A DNA stretch of 41,995 nucleotides from Candidatus Poribacteria bacterium (GCA_012270875.1 JAAXHI010000360.1:1-41995); one strand, 5' to 3'; shown: positions 7,651-15,960, counted from the first letter of the stretch. The notes: generated by a model not told the origin, from the letters alone. Numbers and translations are program-made.

Positions 7651-7696
7651 GCTCCGTGAACATCGGAGCGGCAGACGTATCATAAATTACGTCTGC
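7651..7696. repeat. Two adjacent hairpins before the secreted-protein gene
   Basis: GCTCCG/CGGAGC (7651-7656 and 7664-7669) is followed at once by GCAGACGTA/TACGTCTGC (7671-7679 and 7688-7696). They lie 50-90 bp upstream of the ATG at 7743. They may be a terminator for upstream transcripts or a structured leader; there is no T run, which argues against a simple intrinsic terminator. Confidence 0.4.
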
Positions 7697-7742
7697 TGCG
7701 AAAATGAAGGCTCCTTATAGTGAGCCAAAAGGAGATTCTAAA

Positions 7743-8228
7743 ATGAAACGCTTTTTTGTTTTCACACTGACCGCACTTTTCGTGACAACTTGTCTTTTTC
7801 TAACGAACCTTATCGCTGAAAACGATATGGACACAGATTTTGTATTCGATGGAGATGTAGAAGTATACACGGAAGGGACGACGTGGTTTAATTTCCCACT
7901 CGCCAAGAGCGTGCATCAAGCCGCTGTCCACAATAATAGCAATAAGAGCGTCCGATACTATTATACGTTCAAGGCCACTGTGTCAGGGCCTGAGGAGATT
8001 CCCGCGAAAGAAAAGTCGGATCATGGGTGGGTAGCGAAAAACGACTCGTGGTATGACTCCAAAAACTTTTCTTTCAACATGAGAGGCAGACGATCCGGGA
8101 AATACACGATTACTGCGGAGGCAGACTTAACAGTAAAATCCGATTTGAATGGGGATGGAGATTTTGAGGATATGGGCGAGATTGACGGTGTGGATTCGTC
8201 ATGCTCCACCACATTTCGGATCAAGTAG
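7743..8228 (+). CDS. Secreted protein of unknown function
   Basis: A 161-residue protein with a clear N-terminal signal peptide (MKRFF, then a hydrophobic stretch ending NLIA before END). The start is fixed by AAAAGGAG (7727-7734), 8 bases before the ATG. The mature part has an SVRYYYTFKATVSGPEE stretch of likely beta strands and, near the C-terminus, DLNGDGDFEDMGEIDG. The latter resembles a calcium-binding DxNxDG loop as in dockerins and EF-hand-like repeats. I do not recognise the family. It lies 100 bp before the triplicated PD40 genes, in the same direction, and may belong to the same secreted set. Confidence 0.7.
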   Translation: MKRFFVFTLTALFVTTCLFLTNLIAENDMDTDFVFDGDVEVYTEGTTWFNFPLAKSVHQAAVHNNSNKSVRYYYTFKATVSGPEEIPAKEKSDHGWVAKNDSWYDSKNFSFNMRGRRSGKYTITAEADLTVKSDLNGDGDFEDMGEIDGVDSSCSTTFRIK

Positions 8229-8257
8229 CCCTTTTCCATCTGGAAACATCCAATAAC

Positions 8258-8293
8258 GCAAGCGGTGGGAGCGATACTTGCCTCGCCGCTTGC
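8258..8293 (+). other. Conserved leader hairpin, PD40 copy 1
   Basis: A 12-bp stem: GCAAGCGGTGGG (8258-8269) pairs with CTCGCCGCTTGC (8282-8293), with two G-T wobbles. It ends about 37 bp before the ATG at 8330. The same hairpin precedes the other two copies, with a compensatory base change in copy 2. Confidence 0.6.
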
Positions 8294-8329
8294 CTCCAAA
8301 GCATCACGCGTGCTTAAGGAGGAAACATC

Positions 8330-9373
8330 ATGAACCGTCTCAAGACAAACGTTCTTTCACAAACAACAAGATTTTTCTTCGCCTGCTGTCTGCTCTTGTT
8401 CGCGGGTGCTACGGTTTCCGTTGACGCGAAGATCGTCTTTTGTGTTGACGATGACCTTTACGTCATGAACGATGACGGCACCCACAGACGCAGAATCACA
8501 AAAAACACGCAGGCAATGGACCGTGACCCGCGCTGGTCTCCTGATGGCACACAAGTCGCCTTTACCCGATTCATGGACAAGGACAGGATACAAACCTCGT
8601 CCGAGGTGTTCATCATCAATGCAGATGGAACAAACCCACAGCGACTCACCCATAACAACGTCTTCGATGAATATCCATCCTGGGCCCCCAATGGACGATG
8701 TCTTGCCTTTTCGAGTAGCCGAAGTGGGCGATCAAATGTGTTCGTCATAGAATTGACGAGTCGGACCGTCACACAGTTAACCGGCATTGAAGATGAGGTA
8801 GGGTCCGTGGCTCCCGACTGGTCGCCGGATGGGACACAGATAGTTTTTGAGCGGTTCATCCGAATCAAAAACGGGATCAACCCGAAAACGATCTACGTGA
8901 TGTCTGCGGATGGGCAGCACCCGCGCCCTGTCCTTCCCGATCCACCTGTCAACGGCCCGCCGACGTTCAGGTTCTTTCCGCGCTGGTCGGCAGATGGACA
9001 ACGTATCCTATTTGCTGAAGTCAAATGGTTTGAGACAGGAGATATCGAGAAGATCATTGTTCAGCGGATTGGCAGCAGGAAACAGGAAATAACAGATATA
9101 AATGACAGACTCGGAAACAATTGGTTAGGAGCCGGTACGTGTTGGATGGACAATGACCGTGCCATCCTCTTCTCAATAAGGCGTTCGGATAAACCCACCC
9201 CGAATTATGACATCTATCGCTATACATTTGGGACGCGGGGTCTGAGACGGCTGCCATCGACGGACAGTGATGAGCGGAATCCGGACTGGACAGAAGGTGC
9301 GTTGTCTGTTTCACCATACGGCAAGTTGACAACGCTGTGGGGCGAGATAAAGCAGCCCGCACACGCTGATTGA
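8330..9373 (+). CDS. Secreted PD40/TolB-like beta-propeller protein, copy 1
   Basis: A 347-residue protein with a signal peptide (hydrophobic FFFACCLLLFAGATVSVDA, about residues 15-33) and PD40 (WD40-like, TolB-type) repeats. Blade motifs are RWSPDGTQVAFTR, SWAPNGRCLAFSS, DWSPDGTQIVFER and RWSADGQRILFAE, with a last degenerate NPDWTEG. Such propellers bind proteins or glycans at the cell surface or in the periplasm; the role here is unknown. The C-terminal tail SPYGKLTTLWGEIKQ is shared with the LamG protein at 28972. AAGGAGGAAAC precedes an ATG start, while copies 2 and 3 use GTG. It is one of three near-identical tandem copies. Confidence 0.85.
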   Translation: MNRLKTNVLSQTTRFFFACCLLLFAGATVSVDAKIVFCVDDDLYVMNDDGTHRRRITKNTQAMDRDPRWSPDGTQVAFTRFMDKDRIQTSSEVFIINADGTNPQRLTHNNVFDEYPSWAPNGRCLAFSSSRSGRSNVFVIELTSRTVTQLTGIEDEVGSVAPDWSPDGTQIVFERFIRIKNGINPKTIYVMSADGQHPRPVLPDPPVNGPPTFRFFPRWSADGQRILFAEVKWFETGDIEKIIVQRIGSRKQEITDINDRLGNNWLGAGTCWMDNDRAILFSIRRSDKPTPNYDIYRYTFGTRGLRRLPSTDSDERNPDWTEGALSVSPYGKLTTLWGEIKQPAHAD

Positions 9374-9442
9374 TGAACCAATAAAACGGATCAACCGATT
9401 TTGATATTGAATAACCTTCACCATCAAGAATCATCCGATAAC

Positions 9443-9478
9443 GCAAGCAGTGAGAGTGAGACTCGCCTCGCTGCTTGC
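9443..9478 (+). other. Conserved leader hairpin, PD40 copy 2
   Basis: GCAAGCAGTGAG (9443-9454) pairs with CTCGCTGCTTGC (9467-9478). Compared with copies 1 and 3 the seventh base pair changed from G-C to A-T, a compensatory change that keeps the stem. It ends about 37 bp before the GTG start. Confidence 0.6.
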
Positions 9479-9514
9479 CTCCAAAGCATCAGTTGTACCT
9501 AAGGAGGAAACATC

Positions 9515-10561
9515 GTGAACCGTCTAAAGACAAACGTTCTCTCACAAACAACAAGATTTTTCTTCGCCTGCTGTCTGCTCTTGTTTGCGGGTGCTACGGT
9601 TTCCGTTGACGCGAAGATCGTCTTTTGTGTTAACGATGACCTTTACGTCATGAACGATGACGGCACCCACAGACGCAGAATCACAAAAAACACGCAGGCA
9701 AAAGACCGTCACCCGCGCTGGTCTCCTGATGGCACACAAATCGCCTTTACCCGATTCATGGACAAGGACAGGATACAGACCTCGTCCGAGGTGTTCATCA
9801 TTAACGCAGATGGAACAGCACCACAGCAACTCACACATAACAACATCGCCGACGGGTATCCGTCTTGGTCCCCAGATGGACACCATATCGCTTTTAAGAG
9901 TCGCCCTGGGGGAAAATCAAATGTGTTCGTCATAGAGGTGGAGAGTCAGACCATCACACAGCTAACGGGTATCGATGAAGATGAGGTAGGGTCCACCGCA
10001 CCTGACTGGTCTCCTGATGGCACACAGATAGTTTTTGAGCGGTTCATCCGAATCAAAAACGGGATCAACCCGAAAACGATCTACGTGATGTCTGCAGATG
10101 GGCAGCACCCGCGCCCTGTCCTTCCCGATCCACCTTTCAACGGCCCGCCGACGTTCAGGTTCTTTCCGCGCTGGTCGGCAGACGGACAACGTATCCTATT
10201 TGCTGAAGTCAAATGGTTTGAGACAAAAGATATCGAGAAGATCATTGTTCAGCGGATTGGCAGCAGGAAACAGGAAATAACAGATATAAATGACAGACTC
10301 GGAAACAATTGGTTAGGAGCCGGTACGTGTTGGATGGACAATGACCGTGCCATCCTCTTCTCAATAAGGCGTTCGGATAAACCCGCCCCGAATTATGACA
10401 TCTATCGCTATACATTTGGGACGCGGGGTCTGAGACGGCTGCCATCGATGGACAGTGATGAGCGGAATCCGGACTGGACAGAAGGTGCGTTGTCTGTTTC
10501 ACCATACGGCAAGTTGACAACGCTGTGGGGCGAGATAAAGCAGCCCGCACACGCTGATTGA
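9515..10561 (+). CDS. Secreted PD40/TolB-like beta-propeller protein, copy 2
   Basis: A 348-residue paralogue of the gene at 8330. It has the same signal peptide, PD40 blades and C-terminal tail. It starts with GTG rather than ATG after the same AAGGAGGAAAC site. It differs from copy 1 mainly around residues 108-150 (GYPSWSPDGHHIAFKSRPGG, then EVESQTITQLTGIDEDEVG), where it also carries one extra residue. From about residue 230 onwards it is almost identical to copy 1 (ETKDIEKIIVQRIGSRKQE). This patchwork suggests gene conversion or recombination among the copies. The substrate or partner is unknown. Confidence 0.85.
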   Translation: MNRLKTNVLSQTTRFFFACCLLLFAGATVSVDAKIVFCVNDDLYVMNDDGTHRRRITKNTQAKDRHPRWSPDGTQIAFTRFMDKDRIQTSSEVFIINADGTAPQQLTHNNIADGYPSWSPDGHHIAFKSRPGGKSNVFVIEVESQTITQLTGIDEDEVGSTAPDWSPDGTQIVFERFIRIKNGINPKTIYVMSADGQHPRPVLPDPPFNGPPTFRFFPRWSADGQRILFAEVKWFETKDIEKIIVQRIGSRKQEITDINDRLGNNWLGAGTCWMDNDRAILFSIRRSDKPAPNYDIYRYTFGTRGLRRLPSMDSDERNPDWTEGALSVSPYGKLTTLWGEIKQPAHAD

Positions 10562-10630
10562 TGAACCAATAAAACGGATCAACCGATTTTGATATTGAAT
10601 AACCTTCACCATCAAGAATCACCCGATAAC

Positions 10631-10665
10631 GCAAGCGGTGAGAGGATACTCGCCTCGCCGCTTGC
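10631..10665 (+). other. Conserved leader hairpin, PD40 copy 3
   Basis: GCAAGCGGTGAG (10631-10642) pairs with CTCGCCGCTTGC (10654-10665), a 12-bp stem with one T-G wobble. It ends about 36 bp before the GTG start at 10702. Confidence 0.6.
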
Positions 10666-10701
10666 CTCCAAAGCATCAGTTGTACCTAAGGAGGAAACAT
10701 C

Positions 10702-11745
10702 GTGAACCGTCTAAAGACAAACGTTCTCTCACAAACAACAAGATTTTTCTTCGCCTGCTGTCTGCTCTTGTTTGCGGGTGCTACGGTTTCCGTTGACGCG
10801 AAGATCGTCTTTTGTGTTGACGATGACCTTTACGTCATGAACGATGACGGCACCCACAGACGCAGGCTCACAAAAAACACGCAGGCGAAAGACCGTCACC
10901 CACGCTGGTCTCCTGATGGCACACAAGTCGCCTTTACCCGATTCATGGACAAGGACAGGATACAGACCTCGTCCGAGGTGTTCATCATTAACGCAGATGG
11001 AACAGACCCACAGCGACTCACGCATAACAACGTCAACGACTCGGATCCGTCTTGGTCTCCCGATGCCCAACACCTCGCTTTTACGAGTACCCGTGGTGGG
11101 AAATGGGATGTGTTCGTCATAGAATTGACGAGTCGGACCGTCACACAGTTAACCGGCATTGAAGATGAGGTAGGGTCCGTGGCTCCCGACTGGTCGCCGG
11201 ATGGGACACAGATAGTTTTTGAGCGGTTCATCCGAATCAAAAACGGGATCAACCCGAAAACGATCTACGTGATGTCTGCAGATGGGCAGCACCCGCGCCC
11301 TGTCCTTCCCGATCCACCTGTCAACGGCCCGCCGACGTTCAGGTTCTTTCCGCGCTGGTCGGCAGACGGACAACGTATCCTCTCTTATGAAGTCAAGTGG
11401 TTTGGTGAACAAGATAAGCGGAGTTTCTTTGTTCAGCCGCTCAGTGGTAGGCGGCGGGACATAGCAGATATTAATGACAGGCTCGGCAACAATTGGCTTA
11501 TCTCAGGGGCAAGTTGGATGGACAATGACCGTGCCATCCTCTTCTCAATAAGGCGTTCGGATAAACCCGCCCCGAATTATGACATCTATCGCTATACATT
11601 TGGGACGCGGGGTCTGAGACGGCTGCCATCGATGGACAGTGATGAGCGGAATCCGGACTGGACAGAAGGTGCGTTGTCTGTTTCACCATACGGCAAGTTG
11701 ACAACGCTGTGGGGCGAGATAAAGCAGCCCGCACACGCTGATTGA
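10702..11745 (+). CDS. Secreted PD40/TolB-like beta-propeller protein, copy 3
   Basis: A 347-residue third paralogue, with a GTG start after AAGGAGGAAAC. The signal peptide, first two blades and C-terminal tail (SPYGKLTTLWGEIKQPAHAD) match copies 1 and 2. The third blade is unique (SDPSWSPDAQHLAFTSTRGG). The next segment (ELTSRTVTQLTGIEDEVG) matches copy 1, not copy 2. Around residues 230-275 it is unique again (YEVKWFGEQDKRSFFVQPL, then LISGASWMDND). The mixed pattern indicates exchange between copies with diversification of particular blades. Confidence 0.85.
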   Translation: MNRLKTNVLSQTTRFFFACCLLLFAGATVSVDAKIVFCVDDDLYVMNDDGTHRRRLTKNTQAKDRHPRWSPDGTQVAFTRFMDKDRIQTSSEVFIINADGTDPQRLTHNNVNDSDPSWSPDAQHLAFTSTRGGKWDVFVIELTSRTVTQLTGIEDEVGSVAPDWSPDGTQIVFERFIRIKNGINPKTIYVMSADGQHPRPVLPDPPVNGPPTFRFFPRWSADGQRILSYEVKWFGEQDKRSFFVQPLSGRRRDIADINDRLGNNWLISGASWMDNDRAILFSIRRSDKPAPNYDIYRYTFGTRGLRRLPSMDSDERNPDWTEGALSVSPYGKLTTLWGEIKQPAHAD

Positions 11746-11767
11746 TGAACCAACACAGCTGAAGCGT

Positions 11768-11791
11768 TGACACGCTCTGAAGTGCGTGTCA
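11768..11791. repeat. Perfect 8-bp inverted repeat after PD40 copy 3
   Basis: TGACACGC (11768-11775) and GCGTGTCA (11784-11791) flank an 8-base loop. The stretch 11746-12046 also holds a direct repeat GGTGACACA, a 30-codon in-frame remnant (TTG 11767 to TAA 11859), a terminator (11906-11957) and the promoter for the next gene. Confidence 0.5.
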
Positions 11792-11905
11792 ATCAATTGG
11801 TGACACAGGTGACACAGAAACTGACCCGTGCAGCGCAAAGGCTCGGTTTGGCAGAATAACTTTCTTGGAGGCACCTCTTGGAAATAACCACACTTCAAAT
11901 ATAGC

Positions 11906-11957
11906 GGCGATTGTAGATACCAGTAGTGACGCTGGGCTGCAATCGCCTTTTTTATTT
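11906..11957 (+). terminator. Probable intrinsic terminator after the PD40 cluster
   Basis: GGCGATTG (11906-11913) pairs with CAATCGCC (11940-11947), and is followed at once by TTTTTTATTT (11948-11957). The loop contains a further CCAG/CTGG pairing. It would end the PD40 transcript before the TRAP permease promoter. Confidence 0.65.
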
Positions 11958-11976
11958 ACGCCATGTATAGTTTCCC

Positions 11977-12005
11977 TTGATTTTTCCCGCGTTTCTTGCT
12001 AAACT
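11977..12005 (+). promoter_or_regulatory. Possible promoter for the TRAP permease gene
   Basis: TTGATT (11977-11982) and TAAACT (12000-12005) are 17 bp apart, between the preceding terminator and the GTG start at 12047. Confidence 0.4.
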
Positions 12006-12046
12006 TAAAGAAATTTAGGGTGTCCCGTTATTCGCCTTGAAAATAG

Positions 12047-14158
12047 GTGGAAGTTCAAACCCGTAGGTGTTGGGTTACCCAATCCCTACAAAAATCAGAG
12101 TTGGTCAACCTATTGAGAGAAAAGATAAAAAATAACATCTTCCTTGTAGTCTCGGTGCTGCTATGCCTCTTTATCTTAGCGGAGGTCAACTATCCACGGC
12201 TTGCACCGCAATCTGAATTAGCACTCTTCGCAATGCTCGGATTAATAGTGGTATTTTTGAGATACCCTATTCATTCACATTTTGGCGAAGCTTGCAAGCC
12301 AAAACTTGCTGTTAAAAGTGCGGACAACCGTTTTTTTCAAATACTTGATTTCCTGCTGATAGGCAGTGTGATCCTTTGCTTCGGCTATGTGCTAAGCCAG
12401 ACAGAACCCGTCTTTCAAGCGTTCTGGTTAGACGGTAAGTCTCTCGGGGACCGCGCTGGTGCGGAACTGCTGCTGGATTATATCGTCGGTGGGATCGGAC
12501 TTATCTTAATATTAGAAGCGACGCGCCGTTCTATCGGTATGACGCTTCCGCTGCTCTCTCTCGCATTTCTTCTCTATGCCAGTTTCGGACAATTTATGCC
12601 AGATTGGCTGTTTCCGCATCGCGGGTATTCTATTCAACGGATCGTCAGCCAGACGTTTTTACATAGTCAAGGCGCGTTTGGTATCGCCCTTCGGGTGATG
12701 TTCACGTATGTATTCCTTTTTGTTCTGTTCGGTACGTTGTTGGAACGGACAGGGGCAACCGATTATGTCTTAAATTTAGCAAGGCGTGTATTCGGTGCGG
12801 GCGCAGGGGCACCCGCGAAGGTCGCTGTCCTCGGCAGCGGCATGATGGGATCGTTGTCAGGTTCCGCCGTGGCGAATACAGCGACGACCGGCACCTTTAC
12901 GATCCCGTTGATGCGACGCTCTGGATTTCGACCTGAAATAGCAGGCGGAATTGAAGCCGCAGCGAGTTCCGGTGGTGCGCTAATGCCGCCTATCATGGGT
13001 GCAGCTGCCTATATGATGCTTGAAATCGTGGAGCCTACCGTTACATATCTGGAAATCATCAGGGCGGCACTGCTACCAGCAATCCTTTACTACACCGGCA
13101 TGCTGTGTATCGTACATTTTCTCGCAAAAAGTAGCAGGCACGTTCACAGTCCCGAAGAAGCGAGCAACGACACACAGACGGAGAAGCGTGGAAAACTTTT
13201 GACGGTGCAAGGCTGTATCTTTCTCGCTGCGTTTATCACACTCATCGGGTTTCTCCTGATGGGTGCTACGGCGTTCCGAGCAGTGAGTTGGAGCCTTCTC
13301 GTTGTCGGCGCGATAAGCCTCTTAGATTTTTTATTCCGAAAAATCCGTAAGCAGCACGTTCCAACGGAGACCCGATTTGGCGTTTCAGATTTGCGAAAAG
13401 GTGTAGATTTTATCGTATCGCCATGTGAGCGAGCAGCGCAGAGCGGCGTTTCGCTGATTGCCGCTGCAGCGTGTGTCGGTATCATCTTGGGTGTCGTGAC
13501 ACTAACAGGTATCGGTAGCAAGTTACCGTCAGCACTCTTACCGCTTGCCTCTACCAATCTGGTGTTAGCACTCTTCTTTCTGATGATCTCAACGATTATT
13601 CTGGGGATGGGGCTACCTTCATCGGTCTGTTACCTGCTAATGGCGATCTTAGTGGGGCCCGTGCTTCTGGATTTAGGAGTCGTTCCGCTTGCAGCGCACT
13701 TTTTCATCTTCTACTTCGGGATGATGTCGATGGTAACGCCACCTGTTGCTCTGGCGGCGTATGCTGCCGCTGCTATCGCGGGTTCAGGGATAATGGTGAC
13801 CGCATTCGCAGCGTTCAGGTTCGCACTTGTCGGCTTTGCGTTACCCTACGCTTTTGTGTTACGTCCGGCGTTGCTCTGGCTGCATGGAGATGGCAATACA
13901 CCGGAGTTATGGGCAGTCTTCGGAACTTTTTCACTCACGTTGGTGGGTACAGTTATCTTCGCAGCGGCGATTGCGGGGTATGTCTTTAACAAATTATCGT
14001 TGTGGATGCGCGGTATCCTATTTATTGCTGCACTCATTCTCTTTTTCGCACCAACTGACATGCCGTTTGTATGGATTCATGGCGTCGTCGTACTCGCAAG
14101 TATCGCCATTTTTTACTATAATAGGACGGACGCAGCCCCCACTGCAGGCGGGGTTTAA
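12047..14158 (+). CDS. Fused TRAP transporter permease (4TM/12TM, DctQM type)
   Basis: A 703-residue inner-membrane protein joining the small (4TM) and large (12TM) permease domains of a TRAP solute:cation symporter. The large domain has the typical VLGSGMMGSLSGSAVANTAT and FTIPLMRRSGFRPEIAGGIE region (about residues 265-305), AASSGGALMPPIMGAAAYMM, and near the end ILGMGLPSSVCYLL and MVTPPVALAAYAAA. Such fusions usually work with a TAXI-type periplasmic binding protein, and none is encoded nearby. The start is uncertain: GTG 12047 lacks a clear ribosome binding site, and its first codons fall in a GTAGGTGTTGGGTTACCCAA repeat-like stretch, so a TTG at 12101 or 12113 is possible. The substrate is unknown. 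Confidence 0.85.
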   Translation: MEVQTRRCWVTQSLQKSELVNLLREKIKNNIFLVVSVLLCLFILAEVNYPRLAPQSELALFAMLGLIVVFLRYPIHSHFGEACKPKLAVKSADNRFFQILDFLLIGSVILCFGYVLSQTEPVFQAFWLDGKSLGDRAGAELLLDYIVGGIGLILILEATRRSIGMTLPLLSLAFLLYASFGQFMPDWLFPHRGYSIQRIVSQTFLHSQGAFGIALRVMFTYVFLFVLFGTLLERTGATDYVLNLARRVFGAGAGAPAKVAVLGSGMMGSLSGSAVANTATTGTFTIPLMRRSGFRPEIAGGIEAAASSGGALMPPIMGAAAYMMLEIVEPTVTYLEIIRAALLPAILYYTGMLCIVHFLAKSSRHVHSPEEASNDTQTEKRGKLLTVQGCIFLAAFITLIGFLLMGATAFRAVSWSLLVVGAISLLDFLFRKIRKQHVPTETRFGVSDLRKGVDFIVSPCERAAQSGVSLIAAAACVGIILGVVTLTGIGSKLPSALLPLASTNLVLALFFLMISTIILGMGLPSSVCYLLMAILVGPVLLDLGVVPLAAHFFIFYFGMMSMVTPPVALAAYAAAAIAGSGIMVTAFAAFRFALVGFALPYAFVLRPALLWLHGDGNTPELWAVFGTFSLTLVGTVIFAAAIAGYVFNKLSLWMRGILFIAALILFFAPTDMPFVWIHGVVVLASIAIFYYNRTDAAPTAGGV

Positions 14159-14178
14159 AACCCCGCTTGCAGTACATA
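14141..14178. repeat. Strong hairpin overlapping the TRAP stop codon, CAGTACATA element copy 2
   Basis: ACTGCAGGCGGGGTTT (14141-14156) and AAACCCCGCTTGCAGT (14158-14173) form a 16-bp stem with one G-T wobble around a single base. The TAA stop (14156-14158) lies in its centre. It ends AGTACATA, like the element at 7417-7468. It may end transcription or protect the 3' end. Confidence 0.65.
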
Positions 14179-14242
14179 GAATGTCCATTATCATGGAAAA
14201 ATGCGTAAGTCCTGTATAATTGGCAAAAGAAGGAAACACCTC

Positions 14243-14443
14243 ATGAAAACGCCTATTAGAGGGTTGTTGTACGGTCTGCTCGTGTTGTTATTCTTACTGC
14301 ACAACGATTTCTGGCTCTGGAAGACACCGCAGCTTGTTTTAGGAGTGCCAGTAGGGTTACTCTATCATATCGGTTACTGCATTGCAGCAACATTGCTGAT
14401 GGCCGCCTTCGTTAAAGCACGAGGGGATTGGGGAGAGAAATGA
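14243..14443 (+). CDS. DUF3311-like small membrane protein
   Basis: A 66-residue protein with two predicted membrane helices (GLLYGLLVLLFLL and GVPVGLLYHIGYCIAATLLM). The start at ATG 14243 is preceded by GAAGGAAA. Small DUF3311 proteins are typically encoded just before a sodium:solute symporter, and here the stop codon overlaps the symporter start as ATGA, so the two are translationally coupled. It is probably an accessory subunit of that transporter. Both the family assignment and the function are inferred from size, topology and context. Confidence 0.7.
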   Translation: MKTPIRGLLYGLLVLLFLLHNDFWLWKTPQLVLGVPVGLLYHIGYCIAATLLMAAFVKARGDWGEK

Positions 14444-15888
14444 GCCTCGCTGTCATTTTTATATACCTCATTATGGTACTGGTTCTCGGTGCCTTGAGCC
14501 ATAAACTGTTCCGAAACACTGGGGAAGACTACTTCGTCGCGAGCCGGACGATTAATTGGTTTATCCTGTTGATGACACTTTTCGGCACGAACATGACGGC
14601 GTTCTCGATCCTCGGGGCATCCGGTGAAGCCTATCATAGAGGTATCGGTGTCTTCGCACTGATGGCTTCTTCTTCTGCGATCGTCGTGCCGTGTGTGTTC
14701 CTCTTTATCGGAACTCGCCTCTGGCGAATCGGGAAGCAGTTTGGTTATGTAACGCAGGCACAGTACTTCCGAGACCGGTGGGAGTCCGATGGCTTAGGAC
14801 TGCTGCTTTTCATTATATTTGTACTGCTGCTTATACCGTATTTGCTGATCGGAGTGATGGGTGGCGGCGGCACATTGGCGACACTCACCGATGGCAAAAT
14901 CCCGCAATGGGTAGGCGGCTTACTCATCTGTGCTGTCGTCCTCTGTTACGTTACCTACAGCGGGATGCGTGGCACTGCTTGGGTGAACACGTTCCAGACG
15001 CTCGTTTTCATGGCACTCGGAGCAGTCACCTTCTTTGTTATCACGCATCGGATGGGCGGACTTTCAAACGCTATCTCTAAAGTAGACACGAGTTTACTCA
15101 TGCAAGCGGAGCATATTAAACCGTTGGAATTATTAACATATCTCTGTATTCCGCTCTGTGTTGGCATGTTTCCACACATCTTTTCACATTTCCTAACCGC
15201 AAAGGATGTCGGTACGTTCCGATATGCAATTATCCTATATCCATTATGTATTGCGGTTGTATGGATTCCGAGTGTTTCGCTCGGAATACTCGGGAATGTA
15301 GATGTCCCTAATTTAAAGGGATCGCAAGCAAACAACGTGCTGATCCAGATGATTCATATACATGCTCCCGGGGTGTTGGCTGGGTTTTTAGGGGCAGGTG
15401 TTTTCGCAGCGATTATGTCATCCCTTGATTCACAATCGCTCGCTATTGGGAGCATGTTCACACACGATATTATTGGTCATTATCGTCGAGAGGGGTTTTC
15501 CGAAAAACAGCGGGTATGGGTCGGACGTCTATTTGTAACGGGTGTCCTTTCTGTCACGTATCTCATCTCACTCGTCGCGACACCGAGCATCTTTAGACTC
15601 GCGATCTGGTCGTTCACCGGATTTGCGGGGCTTTTTCCAATTGTAGTGGCAGCACTGTTCTGGCGGCGTAGTACAAAGTTGGGGGCATTCGCCGCGGTTG
15701 TAAGCGTTATTTTATTCTGGCTCTATTTCTTTCTCCGTAACTGGCAGACACCGGGATACACTGTCGGCGGTACCGGAATTATGCCTGTTACGATCCTGAT
15801 TGCCGTTTCATCTGTCACTTTGGTAATTGTTTCTCTGATCACAAAACCGCCGAGTTCACAGACGCTTGAAAAATTTTTTAATTCGTAA
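14440..15888 (+). CDS. Sodium:solute symporter (SSS family)
   Basis: A 482-residue membrane protein with about 13 hydrophobic helices. The N-terminal part shows the SSS pattern: GEDYFVASRTINWFILLMTL, then FGTNMTAFSILGASGEAYHRG (about residues 26-67), followed by YVTQAQYFRDRW. Later come GVFAAIMSSLDSQSLAIGSM and DIIGH, the conserved helix-8 region with the sodium-site serines. I chose ATG 14440, which overlaps the DUF3311 stop codon, rather than the TTG at 14428. The family covers pantothenate, proline, sugar and monocarboxylate carriers, and the substrate cannot be told from sequence alone. Confidence 0.88.
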   Translation: MSLAVIFIYLIMVLVLGALSHKLFRNTGEDYFVASRTINWFILLMTLFGTNMTAFSILGASGEAYHRGIGVFALMASSSAIVVPCVFLFIGTRLWRIGKQFGYVTQAQYFRDRWESDGLGLLLFIIFVLLLIPYLLIGVMGGGGTLATLTDGKIPQWVGGLLICAVVLCYVTYSGMRGTAWVNTFQTLVFMALGAVTFFVITHRMGGLSNAISKVDTSLLMQAEHIKPLELLTYLCIPLCVGMFPHIFSHFLTAKDVGTFRYAIILYPLCIAVVWIPSVSLGILGNVDVPNLKGSQANNVLIQMIHIHAPGVLAGFLGAGVFAAIMSSLDSQSLAIGSMFTHDIIGHYRREGFSEKQRVWVGRLFVTGVLSVTYLISLVATPSIFRLAIWSFTGFAGLFPIVVAALFWRRSTKLGAFAAVVSVILFWLYFFLRNWQTPGYTVGGTGIMPVTILIAVSSVTLVIVSLITKPPSSQTLEKFFNS

Positions 15889-15912
15889 AAGTTTTATGGA
15901 AGGCGTGCGATG

Positions 15913-15941
15913 TTGAGACATAGGACCTCGCTAAATATTAT
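15913..15941 (+). promoter_or_regulatory. Possible promoter for the lipoprotein gene
   Basis: TTGAGA (15913-15918) and TATTAT (15936-15941) are 17 bp apart, just before the gene at 15961. The implied transcript start would lie at about the GGAG site, giving a very short leader, so this is tentative. Confidence 0.3.
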
Positions 15942-15960
15942 TATAGGAGTTAATAAATAG

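Larger units (their letters stand above)
8251..11756 (+). repeat. Tandem triplication of a PD40 gene (about 1.19-kb unit)
   Basis: Three head-to-tail units start at 8330, 9515 and 10702 (coding starts), with periods of 1,185 and 1,187 bp. Each unit has a leader hairpin, an AAGGAGGAAACATC ribosome binding site, a coding region of about 1,045 bp and the trailer TGATGAACCAA. Long segments are identical between units, while the region around residues 105-140 differs strongly, and the last third of copy 3 differs from copies 1 and 2. Confidence 0.9.

Noticed and set aside
8330-11745. Triplicated genes as a collapsed or duplicated assembly artefact
   Set aside because: The copies differ at many sites in blades and in the leader hairpins, so they are real distinct copies, although copy number should still be confirmed from reads.
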